Shown here: positions 24,067-32,500 of the stretch, in pieces
Position numbering within the stretch: position 1 is the stretch's first letter
Layout of the letters: each line of letters starts with the position of its first letter
Source of the DNA: Paraburkholderia humisilvae
GTDB lineage: Bacteria; Pseudomonadota; Gammaproteobacteria; Burkholderiales; Burkholderiaceae
Assembly: GCF_902859855.1 (NCBI RefSeq)
Contig: NZ_CADIKH010000058.1
Span: 1 to 35,041 of the forward strand
Length of the DNA: 35,041 bases
Direction of reading: 5' to 3'
The notes under the pieces: generated by a model
Databases searched by the model: none
Told to the model about the DNA's origin: nothing
What the model saw: the letters and a program-made list of their open reading frames with translations, nothing else
Made by a program: the position numbers and the translations under genes

Positions 24067-26364
24067 ATGCGTGATGTTTCTGGCATCCTGTTCAGCCGCC
24101 GCGTGCTGGTAGTTCATAACGGAATGGATGAAGTGAGCGCCGCCGGCCGCGCCACCGCCAAGCTGGTACAGGATCTGCGCGAACGCGGCATTGGTGTCAT
24201 CGACGCCGTTTCGCAGTGCGAAGCCGAGGCGCAGATTGCCACTCATGCGTTGCTGCAGGCGGTGCTGGTCAACTGGGAACTGGCGGGTGCGCCTGAGCAT
24301 GGGAGTGCGCGCAGTGTCATCGCCGCCGTACGCCAGCGCTCCGCTCAACTACCGGTGTTCCTGCTTGCTTCGAGCGGCTCGCTTGCGGCGGTGCCTGCCG
24401 GGATCCTGGAGCAGGTCAACGACTATATCTGGCTGTTCGAGGATACCCCTGACTTCGTCGGCGGGCGCGTCGCGGCCGCGATCGATCGCTATCGGGCGAC
24501 GTTGCTACCGCCGATGTTCAAGGCGCTAGCTGCCTTTGCCGGCACCTACGAGTACTCATGGCACACGCCTGGGCACAGCGGCGGCACGGCTTTCCTGAAA
24601 CACCCGGCGGGCCGCGCCTTTTTTGAGTTTTTCGGCGAAGAACTGTTCCGTTCCGATCTGTCGATTTCGGTCGGCGAACTGGGTTCCCTCCTCGATCATT
24701 CAGGTCCGATCGGCGAAGCCGAGCGTAATGCCGCACGCGTGTTCGGTGCGGATCGCACCTATTTCGTCACCAACGGCTCGTCCACTTCGAACCGGGTGAT
24801 CCTGATGGCCAGCGTAACGCGCGACCAGATCGCCCTGTGCGACCGCAATTGCCATAAGTCCGTTGAGCACGCGATGACACTCTCCGGCGCAATCCCGACC
24901 TACCTGATGCCTTCGCGCAACTACCTTGGCCTGATCGGACCGATTCCGTCGCAGCGACTCAGCCCGGCGGCTGTCCGCGAGAGCATTGCAGCCAATGCGC
25001 TCGTCACGAAGAATATCGATGGCAAGCCACTCCACGCGGTGGTAACGAACTCGACCTACGACGGCCTTTGCTACGACGTGGAGCGTGTCGTAGCGCTGCT
25101 CGGACAGTCTGTCGACCGACTGCATTTCGACGAAGCATGGTATGGCTATGCGCGCTTCAATCCCCTCTACGCGAGGCGCTTCGCGATGCACGGCCGTCCT
25201 GACGCGTCGTCTGGTTACCGTCCGACGCTTTTTGCGACCCAGTCGACCCACAAGCTGCTGGCAGCGCTATCGCAGGCATCCTACATTCACGTTCGGGACG
25301 GACGTCGCCCGATCGACCATGAGCGATTCAACCTCGCGTTCATGATGCATGCGTCGACCTCGCCGCAGTACGCGATCATCGCCTCGAATGACGTTGCCGC
25401 AGCGATGATGGATGGCCCCTCGGGTGAAGCGCTGACCGGCGAGTCCATTCGCGAAGCCGTGGCGTTCCGGCAGACCCTGGCCCGGCTTCACGCCGAGTTC
25501 CAGGCCCGGGGCAGCTGGTTCTTCAATGCCTGGCAACCGGACACTGTTACTGACGTCCAGTCCGGCGCTACGACATCGTTCCACGACGCCGATCCGGACA
25601 TGCTCGCACGGGACCCTGACGCATGGGTTTTGCGTCCCGGCGAATCGTGGCATGGCTTTGCCGATCTCGAGGATGGGTACTGCATGTTGGACCCGATCAA
25701 GGTTTCAGTCGTCACGCCCGGCATGGAGCGTGATGGCACGTTGGCAGCGGAGGGAATCCCGGCCTCCTTGCTGGCTGCCTACCTCGATGCGCAGGGCATC
25801 GTCGTGGAGAAGACCACGGACTTTACCAGCCTGTTCCTGTTCTCGATGGGCATCACACGAGGCAAGTGGGGCACGCTCATCAACGCGCTGCTCGGATTTC
25901 ATCGAGACATGCTCGCGAACACCTCGCTTAGCCTGACCATCCCGTCTCTCGTGGCGGGCCATCCCAAACGCTACGGCACGCTCGGTCTCGCGGATATCGC
26001 AAAGACCCTGTTCGCGGCGGTGAAAAGCTACCGGACCACCGAGCTTCTGAACGCGAGCTTCGGCACGTTGCCAGTACCGGTCCTGTCCCCGGTGCAGGCC
26101 TACGAGCGTGTCGTCAATGGCGATGTCGAATCGCTGACGCTCGACCAGATGGCGGGGCGCACCGTCGCGACCGGTGTGGTCCCGTATCCGCCGGGAATCC
26201 CACTGATGATGCCGGGCGAAAGCGCCGGCGACGCACAGGGTCCGTTGCTCGGCTACCTCAAGGCGCTCGAAGCGTTCGACGCCGAAATGCCAGGTTTTAC
26301 CCACGACACGCATGGCGTCGAGGTCGAAGCCGGGCGGTACCGGATCCTATGTGTGAAGCAGTGA
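24067..26364 (+). CDS. AdiA-like arginine decarboxylase
   Basis: This 765-aa PLP enzyme resembles biodegradative arginine decarboxylases (arginine to agmatine and CO2). It shares the sequences WHTPGHSGGTAFLKHP, ELFRSDLSISVGELGSLLDH, TYFVTNGSSTSN, DRNCHKS and STHKLLAALSQASYIHVR, with PLP lysine Lys396 and Asp355 in HFDEAW. The wing domain occupies about 1-130. AAGGAG lies 6 nt before the ATG. Lysine decarboxylase is the alternative, but the C-terminal half (SWFFNAWQPD, FSMGITRGKWGTL, IPYPPGIP-like segments) fits AdiA better. It lies 114 bp after the ornithine decarboxylase and 46 bp before the antiporter. Confidence 0.88.
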   Translation: MRDVSGILFSRRVLVVHNGMDEVSAAGRATAKLVQDLRERGIGVIDAVSQCEAEAQIATHALLQAVLVNWELAGAPEHGSARSVIAAVRQRSAQLPVFLLASSGSLAAVPAGILEQVNDYIWLFEDTPDFVGGRVAAAIDRYRATLLPPMFKALAAFAGTYEYSWHTPGHSGGTAFLKHPAGRAFFEFFGEELFRSDLSISVGELGSLLDHSGPIGEAERNAARVFGADRTYFVTNGSSTSNRVILMASVTRDQIALCDRNCHKSVEHAMTLSGAIPTYLMPSRNYLGLIGPIPSQRLSPAAVRESIAANALVTKNIDGKPLHAVVTNSTYDGLCYDVERVVALLGQSVDRLHFDEAWYGYARFNPLYARRFAMHGRPDASSGYRPTLFATQSTHKLLAALSQASYIHVRDGRRPIDHERFNLAFMMHASTSPQYAIIASNDVAAAMMDGPSGEALTGESIREAVAFRQTLARLHAEFQARGSWFFNAWQPDTVTDVQSGATTSFHDADPDMLARDPDAWVLRPGESWHGFADLEDGYCMLDPIKVSVVTPGMERDGTLAAEGIPASLLAAYLDAQGIVVEKTTDFTSLFLFSMGITRGKWGTLINALLGFHRDMLANTSLSLTIPSLVAGHPKRYGTLGLADIAKTLFAAVKSYRTTELLNASFGTLPVPVLSPVQAYERVVNGDVESLTLDQMAGRTVATGVVPYPPGIPLMMPGESAGDAQGPLLGYLKALEAFDAEMPGFTHDTHGVEVEAGRYRILCVKQ

Positions 26365-26410
26365 TGGCCGGTGCGGCCCACCACTCCCGATCTGCTCGAA
26401 AGGAACGACC

Positions 26411-27892
26411 ATGACTGACTCGCAAGCGACTTCGAAGGACAACAAGAAGCTGGGGCTGATCGCGATGACGATGCTGGTCGTCAGCGCCATGGTCGGTGGC
26501 GGAGTATTTAACCTGCCGCAGAACATGGCACAGTTCGCCTCGCTGGGCGCCGTGCTGATCGCCTGGCTGGTGTCAGGACTCGGCATCTTCTTTCTGGCCC
26601 GAACTCTCCAGGTGTTGGCAGACATCAAGCCGGAACTGACTTCGGGGATCTACATGTACTCGCGCACCGGCTTCGGCAAGTACGCGGGCTTCCAGATTGC
26701 CTGGGGGTACTGGCTGTCGTCAGCCTTCGGAAACGTGGGTTTCGGCGTGTTGCTGATGGACACGCTTAATGCATTCTTCCCGCCATATTTCAAGGGTGGC
26801 AACACATGGCAGGCGATCTTACTGGCCTCAATCCTGTTCTGGATCATGAACTGGCTGGTTCTGCGGGGCATCAAGGGCGCGGCGGCACTCAACATTATCG
26901 GCACGGTTGCCAAGTTCATCCCGCTCGCATTTTTCATTCTGATCGTCGCGTTCTCGATGAAGGCGGGACTGTTCGGCAGCGACTTCTGGGGCCATGTGAG
27001 CGCTGCGTCGCCCGCAGGCAAGCCTCTTGGCAGCCTCCTCACCCAGGTGAAAAGCACAATGCTGGTCACTCTGTGGGTCTTCATCGGGATCGAAGGTGCG
27101 GTGGTGATGTCCGACCGGTCCGACGCGAAGACCGTCAGCCGTGCAACGCTGCTGGGCTTCCTTTCCGTCACCGCAATCTACGTTCTCGTCTCGATCCTGC
27201 CGTTCGGCGTCATGTCGCAGGCCAAACTGTCGGCAATTTCACCGCCTGCAATGGCCGCAATCTTGGGCTCGCTGCTTGGCAAGTGGTCCGAATACTTCGT
27301 CAACGCGGGCGTCATCATTTCGGTTCTGTCCTGCTGGCTCGTATGGACCATCCTCGTCGCGGAATTGCCGTGGGCCGGAGCCAAGGATGGATCCTATCCG
27401 AAGGTGTTCGCCACGACCAACAAAAACGATGCGGCGTCAGTCTCCCTGTGGGTATCCAGTGCGGTGATGCAGGCGATGATGCTCCTCGTCTACTTCTCGA
27501 ACAACGCCTGGAACGTCATGCTCTCGATCACCGGCGTCATGATTCTGCCCGCATACATCGGATCAACTGGATATCTTTGGAAGCTGATGGCAACCGGACA
27601 GTACCCGTCGACGGCGAAGATCGGCAAACCGATGGCGCTGGTCTCCAGTGTCCTCGGCACAATCTACGGCCTGTGGCTGGTGTATGCCGCCGGCTTGCAG
27701 TACATGCTTGTCGGTGCGGTGTTCTTCGCACTGGGCAACCTCGTGTTCATTTGGGCCCGCAAGGAACACGCGCCACGCGAGTTTCCGTTTAACAGGATCG
27801 AGTTGATTGTGGCCGTGGTACTCGTGGCACTGGGGATCCTCGCGCTGTGGATGCTGTTCACTGGTCATCTGACACAGGTATATAAGCCCTGA
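26411..27892 (+). CDS. Basic amino acid/polyamine antiporter, APC family
   Basis: This 493-aa inner-membrane protein with about 12 hydrophobic helices starts with the APC substrate-loop motif GGGVFNLP (29-36), corresponding to GSGVFLLP in AdiC-type exchangers. Length and sequence style are closest to ArcD-type arginine:ornithine antiporters. It would import arginine or ornithine and export the decarboxylation product or ornithine, closing the cycle with the two upstream enzymes. AAAGGAA lies 6 nt before the ATG. The gap to the arginine decarboxylase is 46 bp, and a GC-rich hairpin follows the stop directly, so it is the last gene of the operon. Exact substrates are inferred from context. Confidence 0.88.
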   Translation: MTDSQATSKDNKKLGLIAMTMLVVSAMVGGGVFNLPQNMAQFASLGAVLIAWLVSGLGIFFLARTLQVLADIKPELTSGIYMYSRTGFGKYAGFQIAWGYWLSSAFGNVGFGVLLMDTLNAFFPPYFKGGNTWQAILLASILFWIMNWLVLRGIKGAAALNIIGTVAKFIPLAFFILIVAFSMKAGLFGSDFWGHVSAASPAGKPLGSLLTQVKSTMLVTLWVFIGIEGAVVMSDRSDAKTVSRATLLGFLSVTAIYVLVSILPFGVMSQAKLSAISPPAMAAILGSLLGKWSEYFVNAGVIISVLSCWLVWTILVAELPWAGAKDGSYPKVFATTNKNDAASVSLWVSSAVMQAMMLLVYFSNNAWNVMLSITGVMILPAYIGSTGYLWKLMATGQYPSTAKIGKPMALVSSVLGTIYGLWLVYAAGLQYMLVGAVFFALGNLVFIWARKEHAPREFPFNRIELIVAVVLVALGILALWMLFTGHLTQVYKP

Positions 27893-27918
27893 CGCGCCGG
27901 TTGACGAGGACCGGCGCG
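27893..27918 (+). terminator. GC-rich hairpin after the antiporter gene
   Basis: CGCGCCGGT (27893-27901) and ACCGGCGCG (27910-27918) pair perfectly with an 8-nt loop, starting on the base after the antiporter stop. No T-tract follows, so it may work with Rho or act as an mRNA 3'-end stabiliser. Confidence 0.55.
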
Positions 27919-27975
27919 CGGCGGGATGCGGGGTTGAACGCGGGCGCAAGCGCGCGTGGTGCCACAGAATGACTC

Positions 27976-28051
27976 ATTACCCAAGGTAATTTGCCCGGAT
28001 GGGTCATCACAAACGCTACCCGACCGATCGAAACAAATTTCACCGAGGTGA
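27976..28051. promoter_or_regulatory. Two short dyads before the DksA-like gene
   Basis: ATTACC-CAA-GGTAAT (27976-27990) and TCACC-GA-GGTGA (28040-28051) are perfect short dyads in the 163-bp leader. The second includes the ribosome site GAGGTGA, so a protein or RNA structure there could control translation. Both have an ACC/GGT centre, but they are short enough that chance remains possible. Confidence 0.3.
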
Positions 28052-28055
28052 TTTG

Positions 28056-28451
28056 ATGAAACCACTTATCAAGACCCAAAAAGCCCGGCTTGGCGCATTG
28101 CTGAACCAGCAGGAGGCAGCCGCGCGCTCGATCCTGGACCGCGCAGTGGGCCAACGCAACGGCGAACCGCGTGACGAACCCGCAATTCCGGACAGTGGTG
28201 ATGCTGACCAAGCCTACGCCGAGCAGGTCATTGATAAAGACCTCGCTCTAGCGGAACATTCTGCCCGCGTACTCGAGAGCGTCGCGAAAGCACGTAGCCG
28301 CCTGGGCGCGAACACTTACGGTGTCTGCGTCGGATGTTGCGCGGATATTGCCTTCGAGCGACTGATTGCATGTCCGACCGCAACGCGGTGCGAACGTTGC
28401 CAGACCCTGTATGAGCACACACATGAAGGGCTATCACATCCGTCCATGTAA
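28056..28451 (+). CDS. DksA/TraR-type C4 zinc-finger protein
   Basis: This 131-aa protein has an N-terminal helical half (residues 5-80) and a C-terminal zinc finger with Cys91, Cys94, Cys112 and Cys115 (CVGC and CERC). Members bind RNA polymerase through its secondary channel and change promoter response to starvation or stress. The acidic segment DSGDADQA (46-53) could correspond to the acidic tip that inserts into the channel. A GAGGTGA ribosome site precedes the ATG at 28056; the longer frame from 27999 is less likely. It is a separate transcription unit between the decarboxylase operon and the giant kinase, and it may tune transcription of the island. No partner is proven. Confidence 0.88.
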   Translation: MKPLIKTQKARLGALLNQQEAAARSILDRAVGQRNGEPRDEPAIPDSGDADQAYAEQVIDKDLALAEHSARVLESVAKARSRLGANTYGVCVGCCADIAFERLIACPTATRCERCQTLYEHTHEGLSHPSM

Positions 28452-28674
28452 GACAGGAACGGGCACTCCAGATCGCGCTGAACGACTGGAGAATGCAAAC
28501 GTGTCAGTCTCGTTCCAGTGAGTGCGTGAATATTTCAACGCCAACTTCTGGATGATTTGGTGAATTGGCCGTCAGCTGAACCCCGATCTCCTCACCAGAG
28601 AGCGACTAGCGCTCGATCAAAGCTGGCGCAGGACGCCGCACGCGTATCGAGGCTTCTGCGGAGACGCAAAGGAC

Positions 28675-28956
28675 TCAGCTATGTGCAAAGGAATCGCCGA
28701 TGGTCTCGTCGCGTTCCGCGGCATCAGAGAGAAAGAATTCCCGTCTCGCCTCCTCAATCACGCGCCCCACGTAAGCGTCATAGCCCGGATGACCTGGCTC
28801 GTCCATATCCCAGTTTCGCTCGTCAGCATCGACCGGGTGGGCCCTCGGCAGCCGGACGGATATTCCAACCTGATCTCTGGCTCCGGGTTGGCCTTGAAGT
28901 ATTCGCTGATGCACCTCCTGACGGATCTGCTCGGCGGTAAGCACTGTCTTTGGCAT
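28675..28956 (-). CDS. Conserved-looking 93-aa hypothetical protein
   Basis: The protein starts MPKTVLTAEQIRQEVHQRI and ends with an acidic helix, EEARREFFLSDAAERDE. AAGGAGG lies 6 nt before the ATG, a near-perfect ribosome site. The middle ISVRLPRAHPVDADERNWDM resembles a small hypothetical protein I recall from Burkholderia genomes, but I can give no family name. It has no signal peptide or membrane helix and is acidic overall. It runs opposite to its neighbours and is probably monocistronic. Function unknown. Confidence 0.75.
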   Translation of the reverse strand: MPKTVLTAEQIRQEVHQRILQGQPGARDQVGISVRLPRAHPVDADERNWDMDEPGHPGYDAYVGRVIEEARREFFLSDAAERDETIGDSFAHS

Positions 28957-29099
28957 GGTGTCCTCCTTCGGAAAAGCACGCAGTCTGCCACGCGATATTC
29001 GGCGCCTTCACTTTCGGCGCCCTCACGTCAGTGCACGGGTACAACTGGAGATTGAGACAGGTGCAGTAAACGTGCGAGCCTGGCGTGGTCCGTGTGAAG

Positions 29100-29351
29100 C
29101 TATTCAATAATGTCTCCTATGGCCCCCTGCAATTCCGCTGCACAGTCCTCCGGACGCAAGCATAGCCGTCGCGATCCGGCGTCGGTCGCAAAAATCTGTC
29201 CGCCGACCCGATGGCTTTCTCCCCGTTCGATAGTGCTTCGGAGACGTGGCCGAATTCGCGCTTTGACGAAATCGAACGACACCTCCCTCGCGTAGGCAAG
29301 TATTCCCAGATCGGGTCGCAGGTGAATTCCCGCGATCCGATCAAGGGCCAA
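29100..29351 (-). CDS. Doubtful 83-aa ORF
   Basis: The frame starts at TTG, with a GTG alternative at 29282. It contains EVSFDFVKARIRPRLRST and, near its end, LRPEDCAAELQGAIGDIIE. The phrase RVGGQIFATDAGSRR reads like real protein, and the end is a plausible amphipathic helix, but neither start has a properly spaced ribosome site. It could be a small unknown gene or a 5'-truncated relic. I assign no family. Confidence 0.3.
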   Translation of the reverse strand: MALDRIAGIHLRPDLGILAYAREVSFDFVKARIRPRLRSTIERGESHRVGGQIFATDAGSRRLCLRPEDCAAELQGAIGDIIE

Positions 29352-29386
29352 CTAAACCATGATATTGCTGAGCGACGTTCGAAGGC

Positions 29387-29404
29387 AGGCTCGGAAAATA
29401 CTCA
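29387..29404 (+). promoter_or_regulatory. FixJ-like box, copy 3
   Basis: AGGCTCGGAAAATACTCA differs by one base from copies 1 and 2 over 18 nt. It lies 183 bp before the start of the giant kinase gene, which encodes a FixJ-type output domain. The position suggests autoregulation; this is inference. Confidence 0.6.
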
Positions 29405-29587
29405 TACGCGGGTGCCTCGCGGCAATTCGGCATCCATCTTGCGGCGGCCCGAACGCCTCCGTCTGCGGATGGAATGCTTCCTTTCAATATGGTCCGCAAC
29501 TGTGGATCAGCCATCTCGACAGCGCAGGAACTCGTGTAACATCAAATTCTGCCTTCCCGGCGTAGACACTCCCCAAGGCAAACAGCA

Positions 29588-32500
29588 ATGCCTGCAGGCC
29601 TTCTTCCTCAAGCCGACACGGTTCGACCCCGATCGAGACGGCGACGCTTGCCTGTCAGCCGCCCTCGCGGTGAAGATGCGAGCTTCCCTGTCGTCGGGAT
29701 AGGCGCGTTGGCAGGCGGCCTGGAAGCCTCCCGAAAGCTGATCGATGCGCTGCCTGCGGATAATGGCATGTCTTTCGTTCTTATCCAGCATCTCGATCCG
29801 AGCCACGAAAGCATGATGGTGGACCTGCTCGCCGAGCACACGACGATGCCTGTGCTGCAAGCCACTGACGGCATGCCGCTCGAGCGTGAGCATCTGTATG
29901 TCATTGCGCCGGGCACTTATCTTTCTGTCGGCAATGGCGCACTGCACGTCTCGGAACCGGAGGCACGCCATGGGGCGAGAATGCCGTTCGACTTCCTGCT
30001 GCACTCGCTGGCCGAGGAATACGGCGCGCGCGCCGTTTGCATCATTCTTTCCGGCACGGGTAGCGATGGAAGCCTTGGCCTCAAGGCAATTGGAGAAAAA
30101 TGCGGGCTCGTGATCGCGCAGGATCCCAACGAGGCAGCCTACGATGGCATGCCGCGCAGCGCGATCATGACTGACGGCGTGGACCTTGTTCTACCCGTGG
30201 CCCGGATTCCTGCGGCTCTCACGGAATTTCGGCGGCGCGCGGCGGCCTCCACCACCACGCAGGATAGCCCGCCAGCGAGAGACGCAAAGCCGGACGGCCT
30301 GCCGATCATCATCGATCTGCTGCGCACGAAAACAGGCCACGATTTCACGCTTTACAAGGCGGGCACGCTGCAACGCCGCATCAGGCGGCGTATGGCCTTA
30401 GCCGCTATCGAGGCCGACGACATCGGTCGGTACATCGTCATTCTGCGCGACGACGGCGAGGAACTGGAACTGCTGGCCAAGGACCTGCTTATCAACGTCA
30501 CCGGCTTCTTCCGTGACCCAGAGGTGTTCGATTTTCTGGCGAGAACAATCGTTCCGGAGTTGATAGGCAGCCGGACGGCCGGTCAGTCGCTGCGCATCTG
30601 GACAGCCGGATGCAGTACCGGCGAGGAGACCTATTCGCTAGCGATGCTGTTCCGCGAGCAGATCGCAGCGGCCGGCAGCGAAGTCAAACTGCAGATCTTC
30701 GCTTCCGACATTGATCCCGATGCGGTCGCACGAGCCCGTGAGGGCGTCTACCCCGAAACAATCGAGGCAGACGTGTCGCCAACACGACTTGCCAGGTTCT
30801 TTGCGCCAGAAGATCACCACTACAGGGTATTGCCCGAACTCCGATCGACGGTGGTCTTCACGGTTCACGACGTGCTTGCCGACCCCCCATTCTCACGTCT
30901 CGACCTGGTATCATGCCGCAATCTTCTGATCTATTTGCGCCCCGACGCCCAAGCCAGGGTCATGTCGCTGCTCCATTTTTCCTTGCGCGAAGGGGGCATT
31001 CTTCTGCTTGGCAGCGCCGAGACGGTCAACGACGTTGAGGGCCGCTTCGAACTCGTTTCCAAGGCTGAGCGCGTTTATCGACACATTGGCCGCAGCCGGT
31101 TGGGTGACTTCGGGCTTTCAGTCGGCAGCCGTGAAGCCGTCCCCCTTCCTGCACTCGAAGAACTAGCCCGTCATGCGCGTCCGCGCGAGGCGGCGATCGC
31201 AGAGCTGTGTCGACGGCTGGTGATTGAGACCTACGCGCCGACCGCAGTCCTGATCAACCGAAGTTACGAATGCCTCTATTTCCTTGGACCCACGGACCGC
31301 TATCTGCGCGTCGCGCCAGGTGCCCCCACACATGACCTGCTCGCGATGGCGCCCGACGGGATACGCACTCGCCTGCGATCCGCCCTCCAGCAGTCCAGCC
31401 AGGGGAATGTCCGCGTCACGGTGAAGGGAGGGACGACGACCCACGATGGCAAGGTTGTCCCCTTCAATATCGACGTGCAGCCGGTGATGAGCGACGGCGA
31501 AAGCCTGATACTGATCGGCTTTGTCGACCTGCCTGAGCACGTGCTCGCACAAACGCTCCCGATTACGCCGAAAGAGCTTTCGAGGATCGCCGAGCTTGAA
31601 CATGAACTCGAAGCGACCCGGTCCGAACTGCAGGGCGCCATCCGTAACCTTGAAGTCTCAAGCGCAGAGCAGAAAGCGATCAATGAAGAGGCGCAGTCGG
31701 TTAACGAAGAATACCAGTCGACGAATGAGGAGTTGCTAACCTCTAAAGAGGAATTGCAGTCGCTCAACGAGGAGCTCACCGCGCTCAACAGCCAGCTCCA
31801 GGAAACGCTGGACCGGCAGCGCACGACCTATAACGATCTGCAAAATGTTCTGTACAGTACCGATGTCGCGACGCTTTTCCTCGACACGGATCTGAATATC
31901 CGCTTCTTCACGCCGGCCACAAAATTGCTGTTCAGTGTTATTCCTGGCGACATCGGCCGGCCATTGGCCGACCTGAGAGCACTCGCTGCCGACGGTGCAC
32001 TACTGGCGGACGCCCGAACGGTGCTGCAGACGGCGGTACCCCTCGAGCAGGAGATTGAAGCGCGCAGCGGCGTCTGGTTTATCCGCAGGATCCTGCCTTA
32101 CCGTACGCATGACAATGGCGTGGAAGGCGTCGTCATCACGTTCACCGACATTACCGAGCGAAAACTCGCGGCGAAGACTCTGGAAGACGCACGGCAGCTG
32201 GCTGAGCAGGCCAATGTCGCCAAATCGCGGTTTCTGGCCGCCGCGAGCCACGACCTGCGCCAGCCGCTCCAGACGCTGGCGCTGCTTCACTCGCTTCTGC
32301 CGAAACTGGTTCAGGGAGACGAGGGCCAGAGAATCATCGCCCGGCTTGACCAGACGCTGGCCGCCATGTCGGGCATGCTGAACACACTACTCGACATCAA
32401 CCAGATCGAGGCCGGTACGGTCCGCGCCGAAATCGTCAGCTTCCCGGTCAACGATCTACTGGTCCCTCTGAGGGACGAGTTCTCTTATCAGGCAGAGGCG

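Larger units (their letters stand above)
28957..29587. other. Upstream region of the giant kinase gene
   Basis: This region contains the FixJ-like box at 29387-29404 and a doubtful minus-strand ORF (29100-29351). The 183 bp between the box and the kinase ATG should hold the promoter. It has no clear hairpin terminators and no repeats. The plus-strand frame 29211-29702 overlaps the kinase start in another phase and is a shadow. Confidence 0.45.
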
